A DNA stretch of 64,000 bases, taken from contig NZ_CP036349.1 of the NCBI RefSeq assembly GCF_007753265.1, positions 5,206,862 through 5,270,861 of the forward strand, in the 5' to 3' direction. Source of the stretch: Botrimarina mediterranea (GTDB lineage Bacteria; Planctomycetota; Planctomycetia; Pirellulales; Lacipirellulaceae). The notes beneath the pieces are model-generated. The model had not been told where the DNA came from, made no database searches, and saw only the letters and a program-made list of their open reading frames with translations. Numbering within the stretch: position 1 is the first letter of the stretch; every line of letters starts with the position of its first letter. Of the stretch, positions 18,328 through 26,733 are shown one piece after another. The position numbers and the translations under genes were made by a program.

Positions 18328-19217
18328 CACCACGCAAACGTCTCCCCCGTCAGCCGCTCGTACGCCTCGACGTACTTGGCCCGCGTCCGCTGGACGATGT
18401 CGTCCGGTAGCATTGGCGGCGGGCTCTCTCGGTCCCAATCGGACTGTAGCAGCCAGTCGCGCACGAACTGCTTGTCGAACGAGGGCTGCGCCCCGCCTGG
18501 TTGGTACCTGTCGGCGGGCCAGAAGCGGCTGCTGTCGGGCGTCAGTAGCTCATCGATCAGCAACAGCTCGCCGTCGGGCGTTTGGCCGAACTCGAACTTC
18601 GTGTCCGCGATGAGCAGGCCGCACGTCGCGGCGTGCTCGGCGCCGGCTGAGTAGATCGCTAGCGTCGCGTCGCGGAGCTGCCTAGCCAAGCCTTCGCCCA
18701 GGTCTCGCTGCATGCGGTCGTAGGAGACGTTCTCGTCGTGCTCGCCCAACTCGGCCTTGGTGGCCGGGGTGAAGATCGGCTCGGGGAGGCGGTCGCTCTC
18801 CACCAGCCCGGCCGGCAACGCGACGCCGCAGACGGCGCCGCCCGACCGGTACTCGTTCCAGCCCGACCCCGAAAGATAGCCGCGGGCGACGCACTCGAAC
18901 GGCACGACGCTTGTCTTGCGGCACAGCATCGACCGGCCGGCGAGCCGCTCGAGATTGGCGCCCTCGGGAAGCCGCATCGCCTCGACGTCGCAGGTCACGA
19001 GGTGATGGCCCACCGGCGCCGCGACGCCGAGGCGGCCGAACCAGAACCGGCTGAGCTGCGTCAGGACGCGGCCCTTGTCGGGGATCGCCGTCGGCAACAC
19101 CCAGTCGAAGGCGCTGATGCGGTCGCTCGCCACGAGGAGGACATGCTCGCCAAGGTCATAAACGTCGCGAACTTTTCCGCGGCGGGGTTCGTAGCCGGGC
19201 AGGTCGGAGGAAGACAC
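18327..19217 (-). CDS. purC: Phosphoribosylaminoimidazole-succinocarboxamide synthase
   Basis: PurC condenses CAIR with aspartate using ATP in purine synthesis. The 296-residue chain is the longer type, as in yeast Ade1. Family blocks include 'GKVRDVYDLGEHVLLVASDR' with 'ISAFDWVLPTAIPDKGRVLTQ' following (about 13-53), 'VPFECVARGYLSGSGWNEY' (about 106-124) and 'IADTKFEFG' (about 202-210), which are ATP- and CAIR-binding regions. Start is GTG 19217. It is a single gene with no other pur gene nearby. Confidence 0.95.
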   Translation of the reverse strand: MSSSDLPGYEPRRGKVRDVYDLGEHVLLVASDRISAFDWVLPTAIPDKGRVLTQLSRFWFGRLGVAAPVGHHLVTCDVEAMRLPEGANLERLAGRSMLCRKTSVVPFECVARGYLSGSGWNEYRSGGAVCGVALPAGLVESDRLPEPIFTPATKAELGEHDENVSYDRMQRDLGEGLARQLRDATLAIYSAGAEHAATCGLLIADTKFEFGQTPDGELLLIDELLTPDSSRFWPADRYQPGGAQPSFDKQFVRDWLLQSDWDRESPPPMLPDDIVQRTRAKYVEAYERLTGETFAW

Positions 19218-19425
19218 GGGGGCGGAGAGGCTGGAGGTTGGAGCCTAGAGGATGGGAAGACACGCACGGCTTCCCGCGGGGCGGTTGTTACTGTGGTATC
19301 CGCCTACTAACGTATTTGCTAGACAGCACTTGCGCAGGCGCCCCGGCGGGGCCGACCCGCGAGTCCCCCTGCCGCTGCCCGCCCCGCCGAGAATTGGCCC
19401 ACCTTCGCCCATAGAGTTCGCCCCG

Positions 19426-20922
19426 ATGGGCCTGATGCGGTTTGTCGCCGACGACCAAAGCCTGCTGACCGAAGACAGGCTTGCGCGGGCCTACGTCGCC
19501 GGCATCGATGAGGGTCCGACCTTCGGACGCACCATCCTCAGCGGCAACCAGATCGTCGTCGAACGCCCCGAGGACTCCTCGGGCAGCTTCTCGATCCCCT
19601 GGCCAATCCCGGGGCATGGCGACTGGCTGGTGGGCACGTCGTCGCTCATGGAGCGCGAGAAGCCTTACCATCTCGAGGTCGAGCTCGCACGCGGCCTAGT
19701 GTTCCGCCTCCGCGACCAGCTCGCCGCCTGGGAGATGCTCGGACTCCGCACGACCGAGTCCGTGTTGGGGGCGATCCGCGACGCGACGCGCAACGTCGGC
19801 CGCGCCGCGGTGTCGCAGTCCGTCGACCCCGCCTCCGCGGCCGTGCGGGCACGGACCGCTCTGAAGATCGCGGCCGATGCTTGCTGCCAGCTAGCGGAAC
19901 TCTACGCCGAGCAAGCGCTCGCCATGCGGATGCAGGATGGCCAGCGACTCACGACCCTCTTGGGAGTGCGGCTGGGAGACCGGGCGCCGCGCGGCACGAA
20001 GGCCCGCAAGATCGCCGAGACCTTCAACCTCGCCAACGTGTCGGCCGGCTGGGGCGTCATCGAACCGAGCGAGGGCCGCCGCGACTGGACCGACATCGAC
20101 AAGCCGCTCGAGTGGGCGCGATCGTCGGGCATGCGGGTCTGCCTCGGGCCGCTGCTGGAGTTCGACGACAAGCTCGTCCCCGACTGGGCCTACCTCTGGG
20201 AGGGCGACGTCGAGACGCTCACCACCCTCATGCTCGGCCACGTCCGCGCCACCGTCCAGCGCTACCGCGGCAAGGTCCAGCTCTGGCACATCGCCTCGAA
20301 GATCAACCGCGACCGGGTCCTGTCACTCTCCGACGAGCAGCGGCTGCAGATCGTCGCGAGCGCCGTGCGGCTCGTGCGGCAACTCGACCCTTCGACGCCC
20401 GTCGTCGTCGGCGTTGAGCAACCGTGGGGCGAGTACCGCGCCACCAAGCCCACCGAACTTTCGCCGCTCGACTTCGCTGACGCGCTCGAACGCGCCGACC
20501 TCGGCATCGCCGGCTTCGACCTGGAGATGAACATCGGCTACCGGCCGTTCGGGACCGAACTCCGCAACCCGCTGGCCTTCAGCCGGCTCGTGGACCTGTG
20601 GAACATGCGGCTTGAGTCGCCGCTGATGCTGTCGATCGCCTTCCCTAGTGACACGCTCGAAGACCCCGCGGCGGACTCGCGTTTCGAAGTCGTTGCTGCG
20701 AACGAAGAGGACAAGCTACTCACGCCCGACTTCCAAGCCGAGTGGGCGCGGCGCCGGCTGCCAATGCTGATCGCCAAGAACGCGGTGCAGGTGGTCGTCT
20801 GGTCACAACTGACCGACAGCGGCCCGCACCGCTTGCCAAATGGCGGGCTCTACCATCGCACGAAAGCGGAGAACCCGATCGTCGGGGTGCTCAAAGACCT
20901 GCGCAAGCGATTGCTGCACTAG
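19426..20922 (+). CDS. GH10-like (xylanase-fold) protein lacking catalytic Glu residues
   Basis: From ATG 19426 it is 498 residues; the longer frame from 19252 is Arg/Pro-rich and not protein-like. The first ~150 residues include a carbohydrate-binding-like beta region. The second half follows a GH10 barrel: 'FNLANVSAGWGVIEPSEGRR' (compare FN..T.EN.MKW), 'LWHIASKINRD' at the position of WD.VNE, 'GIAGFDLEMNIGY' at beta-6 and 'PLMLSIAFPSD' where the ITELD strand is expected. Both usual catalytic Glu therefore seem replaced. No signal peptide is visible. The function may be carbohydrate binding rather than hydrolysis. Confidence 0.72.
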   Translation: MGLMRFVADDQSLLTEDRLARAYVAGIDEGPTFGRTILSGNQIVVERPEDSSGSFSIPWPIPGHGDWLVGTSSLMEREKPYHLEVELARGLVFRLRDQLAAWEMLGLRTTESVLGAIRDATRNVGRAAVSQSVDPASAAVRARTALKIAADACCQLAELYAEQALAMRMQDGQRLTTLLGVRLGDRAPRGTKARKIAETFNLANVSAGWGVIEPSEGRRDWTDIDKPLEWARSSGMRVCLGPLLEFDDKLVPDWAYLWEGDVETLTTLMLGHVRATVQRYRGKVQLWHIASKINRDRVLSLSDEQRLQIVASAVRLVRQLDPSTPVVVGVEQPWGEYRATKPTELSPLDFADALERADLGIAGFDLEMNIGYRPFGTELRNPLAFSRLVDLWNMRLESPLMLSIAFPSDTLEDPAADSRFEVVAANEEDKLLTPDFQAEWARRRLPMLIAKNAVQVVVWSQLTDSGPHRLPNGGLYHRTKAENPIVGVLKDLRKRLLH

Positions 20923-20928
20923 CTGAAT

Positions 20929-20960
20929 GGCGAGCCGGCGATGTTCGTCGCCGGCTCGCC
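20929..20960. repeat. Perfect 13-bp hairpin, 'GGCGAGCCGGCGA' family
   Basis: Arms 20929-20941 and 20948-20960 pair perfectly around 'TGTTCG'. It lies 6 nt after the GH10-like stop and 6 nt before the STAS gene stop (convergent), so it could end both transcripts, although it has no T-tract. Relatives are at 28285-28310, 42091-42165 and 62984-63059. Confidence 0.85.
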
Positions 20961-20966
20961 TCAAAG

Positions 20967-21449
20967 TCACTTCGCGTGCGGCCGCGGCGGCGTACGCCAA
21001 GTCTCTTCGTCGAACCGCGCGTGAACGGTTTGCTCGGCGGCCGTATCGCCGTCGCAGCGTGGACCGCACCACACGGCGTCGTGGGTCGTGGCGTGGTTGT
21101 GCAGCCGCGGGCAGCCCGACTCGCTGACCACCACGTGGGCCGCTTCGGGCGACAGTCCGCACAGCCTCAGGGCGCCACCCCGTTCGATGAGACGGTCGCA
21201 CAGCGCGCCGAGCTCGTGCCCCAGCTTGCTGCCATACACCGCGTCGGCGTGTGCGTCGGCGTTGAACTCAACGACCAAGCGGTAAACGAACTGGCTCCGG
21301 GCGATCTCCCACAACCGATCGCCTACGCCGCACGGCTCGCCGCTAAGCTCGACACGAACGAACAACCAGTTGGGTCCACGCTCTACGACTTCGCAACGGC
21401 AGGTTGGCGCCAACGTGGCCGCGCCAGGGGCTTTCTCGATAACGCTCAT
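20967..21449 (-). CDS. STAS-like domain protein
   Basis: The 160-residue protein has a STAS-like alternation of strands and helices: 'WLFVRVELSG', 'YRLVVEFNADAHADAVYGSKLG' (split in two blocks), 'LCDRLIERGGALRLCGLSPEA' (split) and 'AHVVVSESGCPRLH'. This resembles anti-sigma-factor antagonists of the SpoIIAA type. The usual phosphorylatable Ser before helix 1 is not evident; the segment has D/A/H residues instead. Start is ATG 21447-21449. No kinase or phosphatase partner is nearby. The assignment is by pattern only. Confidence 0.6.
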   Translation of the reverse strand: MSVIEKAPGAATLAPTCRCEVVERGPNWLFVRVELSGEPCGVGDRLWEIARSQFVYRLVVEFNADAHADAVYGSKLGHELGALCDRLIERGGALRLCGLSPEAAHVVVSESGCPRLHNHATTHDAVWCGPRCDGDTAAEQTVHARFDEETWRTPPRPHAK

Positions 21450-21749
21450 AACGCACCTCCGCCTGGAGTGAACGCGCCGGTACAGACCTCAAGCGCGCTG
21501 GGACGAGTGTCGCTGCATGGGTGATCCCGCGCAACGTGCAACCGAAGACCTGCCTCCGCGGGAGGTGTCTCCAGTGAAAGGAACCGCCGTTCGCTCTATC
21601 TCAACGATAGCGCTTCGGCGCGCCCTAATTCAAGCGCAACCGACGCGACTTTTCGGCGCAGCGAACTTTGGCGAGCTGTTCCATCCCTTCGAAAGTTCAA
21701 AACGTTCGCCAACACTGCACTGCTGGCGCCCAGCTTGATCGTTACCGGC
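21450..21749. other. Intergenic region, 0.3 kb
   Basis: The spacer between alaS and the STAS-like gene (both minus strand) holds a short palindrome CCTCCGCGGGAGG at 21553-21565. I see no gene or terminator. Confidence 0.45.
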
Positions 21750-24593
21750 TCATGCGCCGAGCATCGGGACGATCGTTTCGCGGGCCGTGAGAATCGCTTC
21801 GGCGATCTTGCTCGGGTCCTTGCCGCCGGCTTGGGCCAGGTCGGGACGCCCGCCGCCGCCGCCGCCGACCGCCTTCGCCACCGGGCCGATCCACTTGCCG
21901 GCGCTGACGCCGCGGTCTTGGAGGTCCTTGGTAATCCCGGCAATGAGCGTGACCTTGTCGTCTCCTTCGGCGGATGCGAGCAGCACCGCGGCGGGCTGCG
22001 TCTTTTGGCGCACCGCGTCGATCAACTGCCGCATCAACGGCGCCGCGACGCCCGGCGTCTCGGCGATGAGGATCGTCACGCCGTTGATGACCTCGGCCTT
22101 CGCCAAGAGCGAGTCGGCGTCGAGCGGGCCGGCCGCGTCACGCTGCTTCACCTGCGCTTCGAGCTTCTCGATCTCCGCCATCAGCGCGGCACAACGCGGG
22201 GCGACCTCCGCCGGAGCGACCGATAGTTGCCGCGCGGCGTCCATCAACGCGGCTCGCCGCTTGGCGTAAGTGTCGAGCTTGGCGCCACGCAGCTGCGCCT
22301 CCTCGGCCTTCACCGCCCCGCCGCCCGAAAGTTTCTTCTTGAGCACCCGTTGCCGCGCGAGCAGTCGGCCAACCGCTTCGACAACGGTCTCTTGCTGCAC
22401 GCCGAGCGTCTTCGCCGTTTCAGCGAGCGCGGCTTCGACTTCCTTGCGGTTCGCTTCGGCACGCTCACCAGTCAGCGCCGTGATGCGGCGTGTGCCGGCG
22501 GAGACGCCTTCTTCCGAAAGCAGCTCGAAGACGCCCACCTGGCCGGTGCTGGTGAGGTGCGTACCGCCGCATAGCTCGCGGCTGAACGATGAGCCATCGG
22601 CGAGCGGGCCCATCGAGACCATCCGCACCGGGTCGGGATACTTTTCGCCGAAGAGCATCATCGCGCCTTGCTTGCGCGCGTCGGCGAGCGGCAGTGTCTC
22701 GCACTGCACGGCGCCGGCGGCGGCGACACAGGCTTCGACGTCGGCTTCGATCGTCGCCAGTTGCTCGGGCTCGACGGCCGAGAGGTTCGTGAAGTCGAAC
22801 CGCAGCCAGTCGGCGTCGACCTTCGATCCCTGCTGCTGCGCGTGCGAGCCGAGCGTCTTCTGTAGCGCCCAATGCAACAGGTGCGTGGCCGAGTGTGCGC
22901 GGCGGATCGCGTCGCGACGCGAGGTATCGACGATGGCCTTCGCCTTCACGCCCTCGCGGACAACGCCCGACTTCAGATGCCCGAGGTGGACGAACAGGTT
23001 GCCGTCCTTCTGCGTGTCTTGCACGGTGAACTCGAAGCCATCGCCCTTGATGACGCCGATGTCACCCACCTGACCGCCGCTCTCGCCGTAGAACGGCGTC
23101 TGGTCGAGAACGAGGCGCACGGGGTTCTCGTGGCCGATCTCTTCCATCGTGTCGCACAGGCGATCGTCCGGCGCGACGCCCGCGACGATCCCGACCACGG
23201 TGACGTCGGCTTCGGTCTTGTCGTAGCCGAGGAACTTCGTCGAGTGGACGGCTTGCTTGAGCGAGTCGATCGGTCCCTTCGCGCCCATCACGGTATGAAC
23301 GAGCTTACCAGAGGCTTCGCTGTGCCCCTCCATCGCCCGTTTGTAGCCGTCCCAGTCGAACGCCAAGTTGTGCTCGGCGGCGAGGCTTTCGAACAACTCG
23401 GGCGGCACGCCGAAGGTCTGGTACAGCTCGGCCGCGACGCCGCCATCGACCGTCGTGCGGTTGCCCTGGCGCATGTCGTCGAAGACGCGCTCGATGCGAT
23501 TAAGGCCGCCGTCGATCGTGCCGAAGAAGTTCGACTCTTCTTTCTGGATGACGTCGGCGACGCGCTTGGAGGTTTCCAGCAGCTCGGGGTAAACCGACTT
23601 GGTCAACTCGGCGACCATCGGCACGAGCTTGTGCAGAAACGGCTCGTGCACGCCGATCTGATGCCCGTCGAGCACCGCGCGGCGGAGCAGCCGTTTAACA
23701 ACGTATTTCTCTTTGTTCGGGCCGGGGTAGACGTTCTCGTGGACGGCGAAAGTACACGCGCGGACGTGGTCGGCGATGCGTCGGAGGCGGCGGCCGTCTT
23801 CGCTAGTAAGCTCATACTTGGCGCCGCACACCTCGGCTGCGGCCTGCACCAGCGGGAAGAGCGAGTCGATGTGGTAGTTCGTCGGCACGCCCTGCAGCAC
23901 CGCGGCGGTGCGCTCGAGGCCCATGCCGGTGTCGATGTTCTTACTCGGCAGCGGCTGGAGGTTGTTCGGCGGGTCGCCGACGCGGTTGAACTGCGTAAAG
24001 ACGAGGTTCCAGATCTCCAGCGGCTCGGCGAAGCCACCCTCGGCGAGTGGCGCCGTGTAGTAGATCTCGCTGCACGGGCCGCAGACGCCGTCGGGCCCCT
24101 GGCTGGGGGCGCTGGCGGGCCAGAAGTTCTCGTCCTCTTCCTCGAAGCTGATCCGCGACATCGGTAGGCCGATCTCTTCGTTCCAGATCTTCGCGGCCTC
24201 TTTGTCGTCCTTGTAGACCGTCACCGAGAGCTGTGCGCTGGGCAGCCCCAGCCAGCGCTTGTCGGTCAGAAACTCCCACGCCCAGTGGATGGCGTCCCGC
24301 TTGAAGTAGTCGCCGAAGCTGAAGTTGCCCAGCATCTCGAAGAACGTGTGGTGCCGCGGCGTGCGGCCGACGTTGTCGATGTCGCCCGTGCGGAGGCACT
24401 TCTGGCAGGTCGCAGCGCGCGTGTACTCGAGCTTCACTTTGCCAAGGAAGTGGTCCTTGAACTGGTTCATCCCCGCCGGGGTGAACAGCACCGAGGGGTC
24501 CCAAGTCGGCACCAGAACGTCGCTGGCGACGCGCGTGTGGCCCTTGGACTCAAAGAACGCTAGGTACTTCTCGCGGAGCTCGTCGGTTTTCAT
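21750..24593 (-). CDS. alaS: Alanine--tRNA ligase
   Basis: This 947-residue enzyme charges tRNA-Ala and edits misacylated tRNA; it is longer than the E. coli enzyme (876). The N-terminal class II core begins 'LREKYLAFFESKGHTRV' with 'PTWDPSVLFTPAGMNQF' and motif 'RHHTFFEMLGNFSFGDYFK'. The editing-site zinc ligands are visible as HxxxH in 'RAHSATHLLHW' and CxxxH in 'ELCGGTHLTSTG'. The C-terminal Gly-rich 'GGGGGGRPDLAQAGG' is typical of the C-Ala domain. It is a single gene; its upstream neighbour is the DUF2617 gene on the same strand. Confidence 0.97.
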   Translation of the reverse strand: MKTDELREKYLAFFESKGHTRVASDVLVPTWDPSVLFTPAGMNQFKDHFLGKVKLEYTRAATCQKCLRTGDIDNVGRTPRHHTFFEMLGNFSFGDYFKRDAIHWAWEFLTDKRWLGLPSAQLSVTVYKDDKEAAKIWNEEIGLPMSRISFEEEDENFWPASAPSQGPDGVCGPCSEIYYTAPLAEGGFAEPLEIWNLVFTQFNRVGDPPNNLQPLPSKNIDTGMGLERTAAVLQGVPTNYHIDSLFPLVQAAAEVCGAKYELTSEDGRRLRRIADHVRACTFAVHENVYPGPNKEKYVVKRLLRRAVLDGHQIGVHEPFLHKLVPMVAELTKSVYPELLETSKRVADVIQKEESNFFGTIDGGLNRIERVFDDMRQGNRTTVDGGVAAELYQTFGVPPELFESLAAEHNLAFDWDGYKRAMEGHSEASGKLVHTVMGAKGPIDSLKQAVHSTKFLGYDKTEADVTVVGIVAGVAPDDRLCDTMEEIGHENPVRLVLDQTPFYGESGGQVGDIGVIKGDGFEFTVQDTQKDGNLFVHLGHLKSGVVREGVKAKAIVDTSRRDAIRRAHSATHLLHWALQKTLGSHAQQQGSKVDADWLRFDFTNLSAVEPEQLATIEADVEACVAAAGAVQCETLPLADARKQGAMMLFGEKYPDPVRMVSMGPLADGSSFSRELCGGTHLTSTGQVGVFELLSEEGVSAGTRRITALTGERAEANRKEVEAALAETAKTLGVQQETVVEAVGRLLARQRVLKKKLSGGGAVKAEEAQLRGAKLDTYAKRRAALMDAARQLSVAPAEVAPRCAALMAEIEKLEAQVKQRDAAGPLDADSLLAKAEVINGVTILIAETPGVAAPLMRQLIDAVRQKTQPAAVLLASAEGDDKVTLIAGITKDLQDRGVSAGKWIGPVAKAVGGGGGGRPDLAQAGGKDPSKIAEAILTARETIVPMLGA

Positions 24594-24699
24594 TGGGGAG
24601 CAGGCAGTCGGCAGTGGGCAGTGGGCAGAAACGCCGCCAAGCCGGACAGTCTACCGGATCGATCCCCCTTTCCGCGACGGGGACCACCTACGAAGTGAA

Positions 24700-24780
24700 A
24701 TCACCAATGACCAAGCCCCAATGACCAATGAGGAGCTTCCGCTCCGCCCGCATTGGTCATTGGGACTTGGTCATTGGGAT
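24700..24780. repeat. Inverted repeat, 'AATGACCAAGCCCCAATGACCAATG' family, copy 1
   Basis: The left arm (24700-24730) consists of 'CCAATGACCAAG' units and the right arm (24751-24780) is its near complement. It lies between alaS and the DUF2617 gene, just downstream of the latter. Copies 2 and 3 are at 46261-46355 and 55892-55977. Confidence 0.85.
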
Positions 24781-24785
24781 TTCCG

Positions 24786-25457
24786 TTACCCCGGCAGCCG
24801 GAAAACGCTTTCGGTCTTCACGATCGCGCAGTCGTCAGGGAAGGTGTGCAACGCCCGGACCCGTAACGAGCGGTCACGGGACTGGATATCGACGAAGCTG
24901 AGGGCGCCCATCGAGAGGCCGGCTCGGCCGCTGGCTTCGAAGCGGTGCAGGAGGCCATTGCTATCGCCCCCTTCGCCCAAGGGGAGCGCGCCCCCCTGGA
25001 GGTTCATCAGGTCGAACTCGTGCTGGTAGGCGTACAACGCCTCCGAAGACGCCGTCTCGAGCGCCAGCGAGGTCTCGTAGACGATGCCGCCCCGGCACTC
25101 GACGCGGTCACTCCGCTCGCCTTCCACGCGGTGCGACATCAACCGCCGACGCTGTGGCAGCGGCTGGTGTGACGACGCGCACACCTCGGTCAGCGTCAGG
25201 CCACGGTGACGCCAGTGGACGACATGCCCGGCGCTGGTGATGGCGACGATCGCCTCGTAGCCGTCGGCCTCGGGGTCGATTTCGCCACTCACGCCAGCAG
25301 GGGCTACCCCGTCGCTGGCGGCGATCGATCGCGGCGGCGGCGCCACCTTGCCGCGTTCCAGCCGCTTCTGCGCAAAGACCTCGAACAGCTCCGGGTGGAG
25401 CGCTCGGCCGTAGAGCTGCATCACGAGCTCGGCGATCTTTGGACGGACTGACAGCAC
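24786..25457 (-). CDS. DUF2617-family protein
   Basis: The 223-residue protein begins 'MLSVRPKIAELVMQLYGRALHPELFEVF' (two consecutive blocks), the recognisable DUF2617 start. Later blocks are 'VAITSAGHVVHWRHRGLTLTE' (split) and 'GIVYETSLALETASSEALYA'. There is no signal peptide or membrane segment. DUF2617 has no assigned biochemical role. Start is GTG 25457. It lies upstream of alaS, separated by a repeat. Confidence 0.8.
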   Translation of the reverse strand: MLSVRPKIAELVMQLYGRALHPELFEVFAQKRLERGKVAPPPRSIAASDGVAPAGVSGEIDPEADGYEAIVAITSAGHVVHWRHRGLTLTEVCASSHQPLPQRRRLMSHRVEGERSDRVECRGGIVYETSLALETASSEALYAYQHEFDLMNLQGGALPLGEGGDSNGLLHRFEASGRAGLSMGALSFVDIQSRDRSLRVRALHTFPDDCAIVKTESVFRLPG

Positions 25458-25883
25458 GACCCGGGCCTTCGGTAAGTAGCTTTGGAAATGGACGAAGCGT
25501 CGCGTTCGACAAGGAACACGACGCCTCTTTCAATACAACGCGGGCCCGCAATCATTGCCGGAGCTAAGCCGACCATTGCGTGATCGTCGGTTGGTCCTCC
25601 GTGCCCGCTGCCTCGATTATACCTTCGACGCGAAGAGGTCAAAGAGAGAAACGCGAAGGTCGCAGAAGTCGAAAAATGCGGCTTGACTTTTATGCCGAAG
25701 GGAACCCGATCTCCTCAGACGACGAACACTACCGACGAATCAGAAGAGAGAACCACAAAGGAACGAAGGAACAAAGGCTCTGTTTGAGAATCGGTTTGCT
25801 TCCGAGCAAGAAAACTTCGTTCCTTTGTTCCTTGGTGGTTCAAAAACTGATCGCGTTGAATCCAGCAATAAGCCTTATCGCTT
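25458..25883. other. Intergenic region, 0.4 kb, with a large inverted repeat
   Basis: This divergent spacer between the DUF2617 gene (-) and the glycosylase gene (+) holds the second 'ACCACAAAGGAAC' repeat (25750-25842). No other gene is supported. Confidence 0.5.
25750..25842. repeat. Inverted repeat, 'ACCACAAAGGAACNAAGG' family, copy 2
   Basis: The left arm 'GAACCACAAAGGAACGAAGG' begins at 25750 and the right arm 'CCTTTGTTCCTTGGTGGTTC' ends near 25842. The loop is about 35 nt. It is upstream of the glycosylase start codon. Confidence 0.8.
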
Positions 25884-26576
25884 GTGTCCACGATCCGACT
25901 CGCATACCGCTTGCTCCACGACGCCTACGGCCCGCAAGGCTGGTGGCCTGCGGCGACTCGCTCCGGTGTTGCTGACGCGTGGGAGATCGCGGTCGGCGCG
26001 GTGCTGGTGCAGCACACTTCGTGGAAGAACGTCGTGCGGGCGATCGCGAATCTTGAATCAGCCGGCGCCATGTCGTTCACGGCGATTGACGCGATCGAAC
26101 CTGAAGCGCTCGCGCAGATCATCCGCTCCGCCGGCCCGCCGAATGTCAAAGCGAAGCGGCTCAAGGCGTTTGCTAGGTTCCTCGTCGAATCGCACGGCGG
26201 TTCGATGGACGCGTTGCTCGATGGCGTGGTTGATCGCAAGATCGCCCTCGAACGCCGCTCGCAGCTGCTGGGCGTTCACGGCGTCGGGCCCGAGACGGCC
26301 GACGCGATCCTGCTCTACGCCGGCGGCGCGCCGCTCTTCGTCGTGGACGCCTACAAGCGCCGCGTCATGCGCCGGCATGGTTGGGGCGACTCGACGGCGA
26401 AGTACGACGAGGTCGCCGCCTTCTGGCGCAAGCGATTGCCGAACGACGTCAAAACTTACGCCGAGACGCACGCGCTGCTGGTGCGTGTCGGCATCGAGCA
26501 TTGCCATGCTTCGAGAGCGAAGTGCGAGGGTTGCCCGCTGCAAGCACTGCTGCCAAACAGCGGGCCGCTCGAATAG
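25884..26576 (+). CDS. HhH-GPD DNA glycosylase (endonuclease III-like, COG2231 type)
   Basis: The 230-residue base-excision-repair enzyme starts at GTG 25884. The helix-hairpin-helix is 'LLGVHGVGPETADAIL' (about 127-142), and the catalytic Asp is D155 in 'FVVDAYKRR'. The Lys that gives endonuclease III its lyase activity is replaced by Glu in 'GPETAD', so a monofunctional glycosylase is expected. The cysteines C207, C214 and C217 match the first three ligands of the Nth [4Fe-4S] loop (CX6CX2CX5C), but the fourth position is Leu. This fits the HP0602/MagIII-like group better than Nth; substrate unknown. Confidence 0.85.
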   Translation: MSTIRLAYRLLHDAYGPQGWWPAATRSGVADAWEIAVGAVLVQHTSWKNVVRAIANLESAGAMSFTAIDAIEPEALAQIIRSAGPPNVKAKRLKAFARFLVESHGGSMDALLDGVVDRKIALERRSQLLGVHGVGPETADAILLYAGGAPLFVVDAYKRRVMRRHGWGDSTAKYDEVAAFWRKRLPNDVKTYAETHALLVRVGIEHCHASRAKCEGCPLQALLPNSGPLE

Positions 26577-26733
26577 CGAGTCACTCAAAGATCGCCGGCT
26601 CGCCTGCTAGCTACAGACCGGTAACTGGCATGGCCGCACTTCGGCCATTCGCCTACTTTCCGCCGCAAAGTGGTTCTGCGCGCTTTCAGTTCGGCGCGCT
26701 CTCAACTGGCTCACTCAGCTCAAACGATCCCCG

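Noticed and set aside
22872-24167. 431-codon plus-strand frame opposite alaS
   Set aside because: Antisense shadow of a certain AlaRS gene with the same Arg/Val/Asp-rich pattern.
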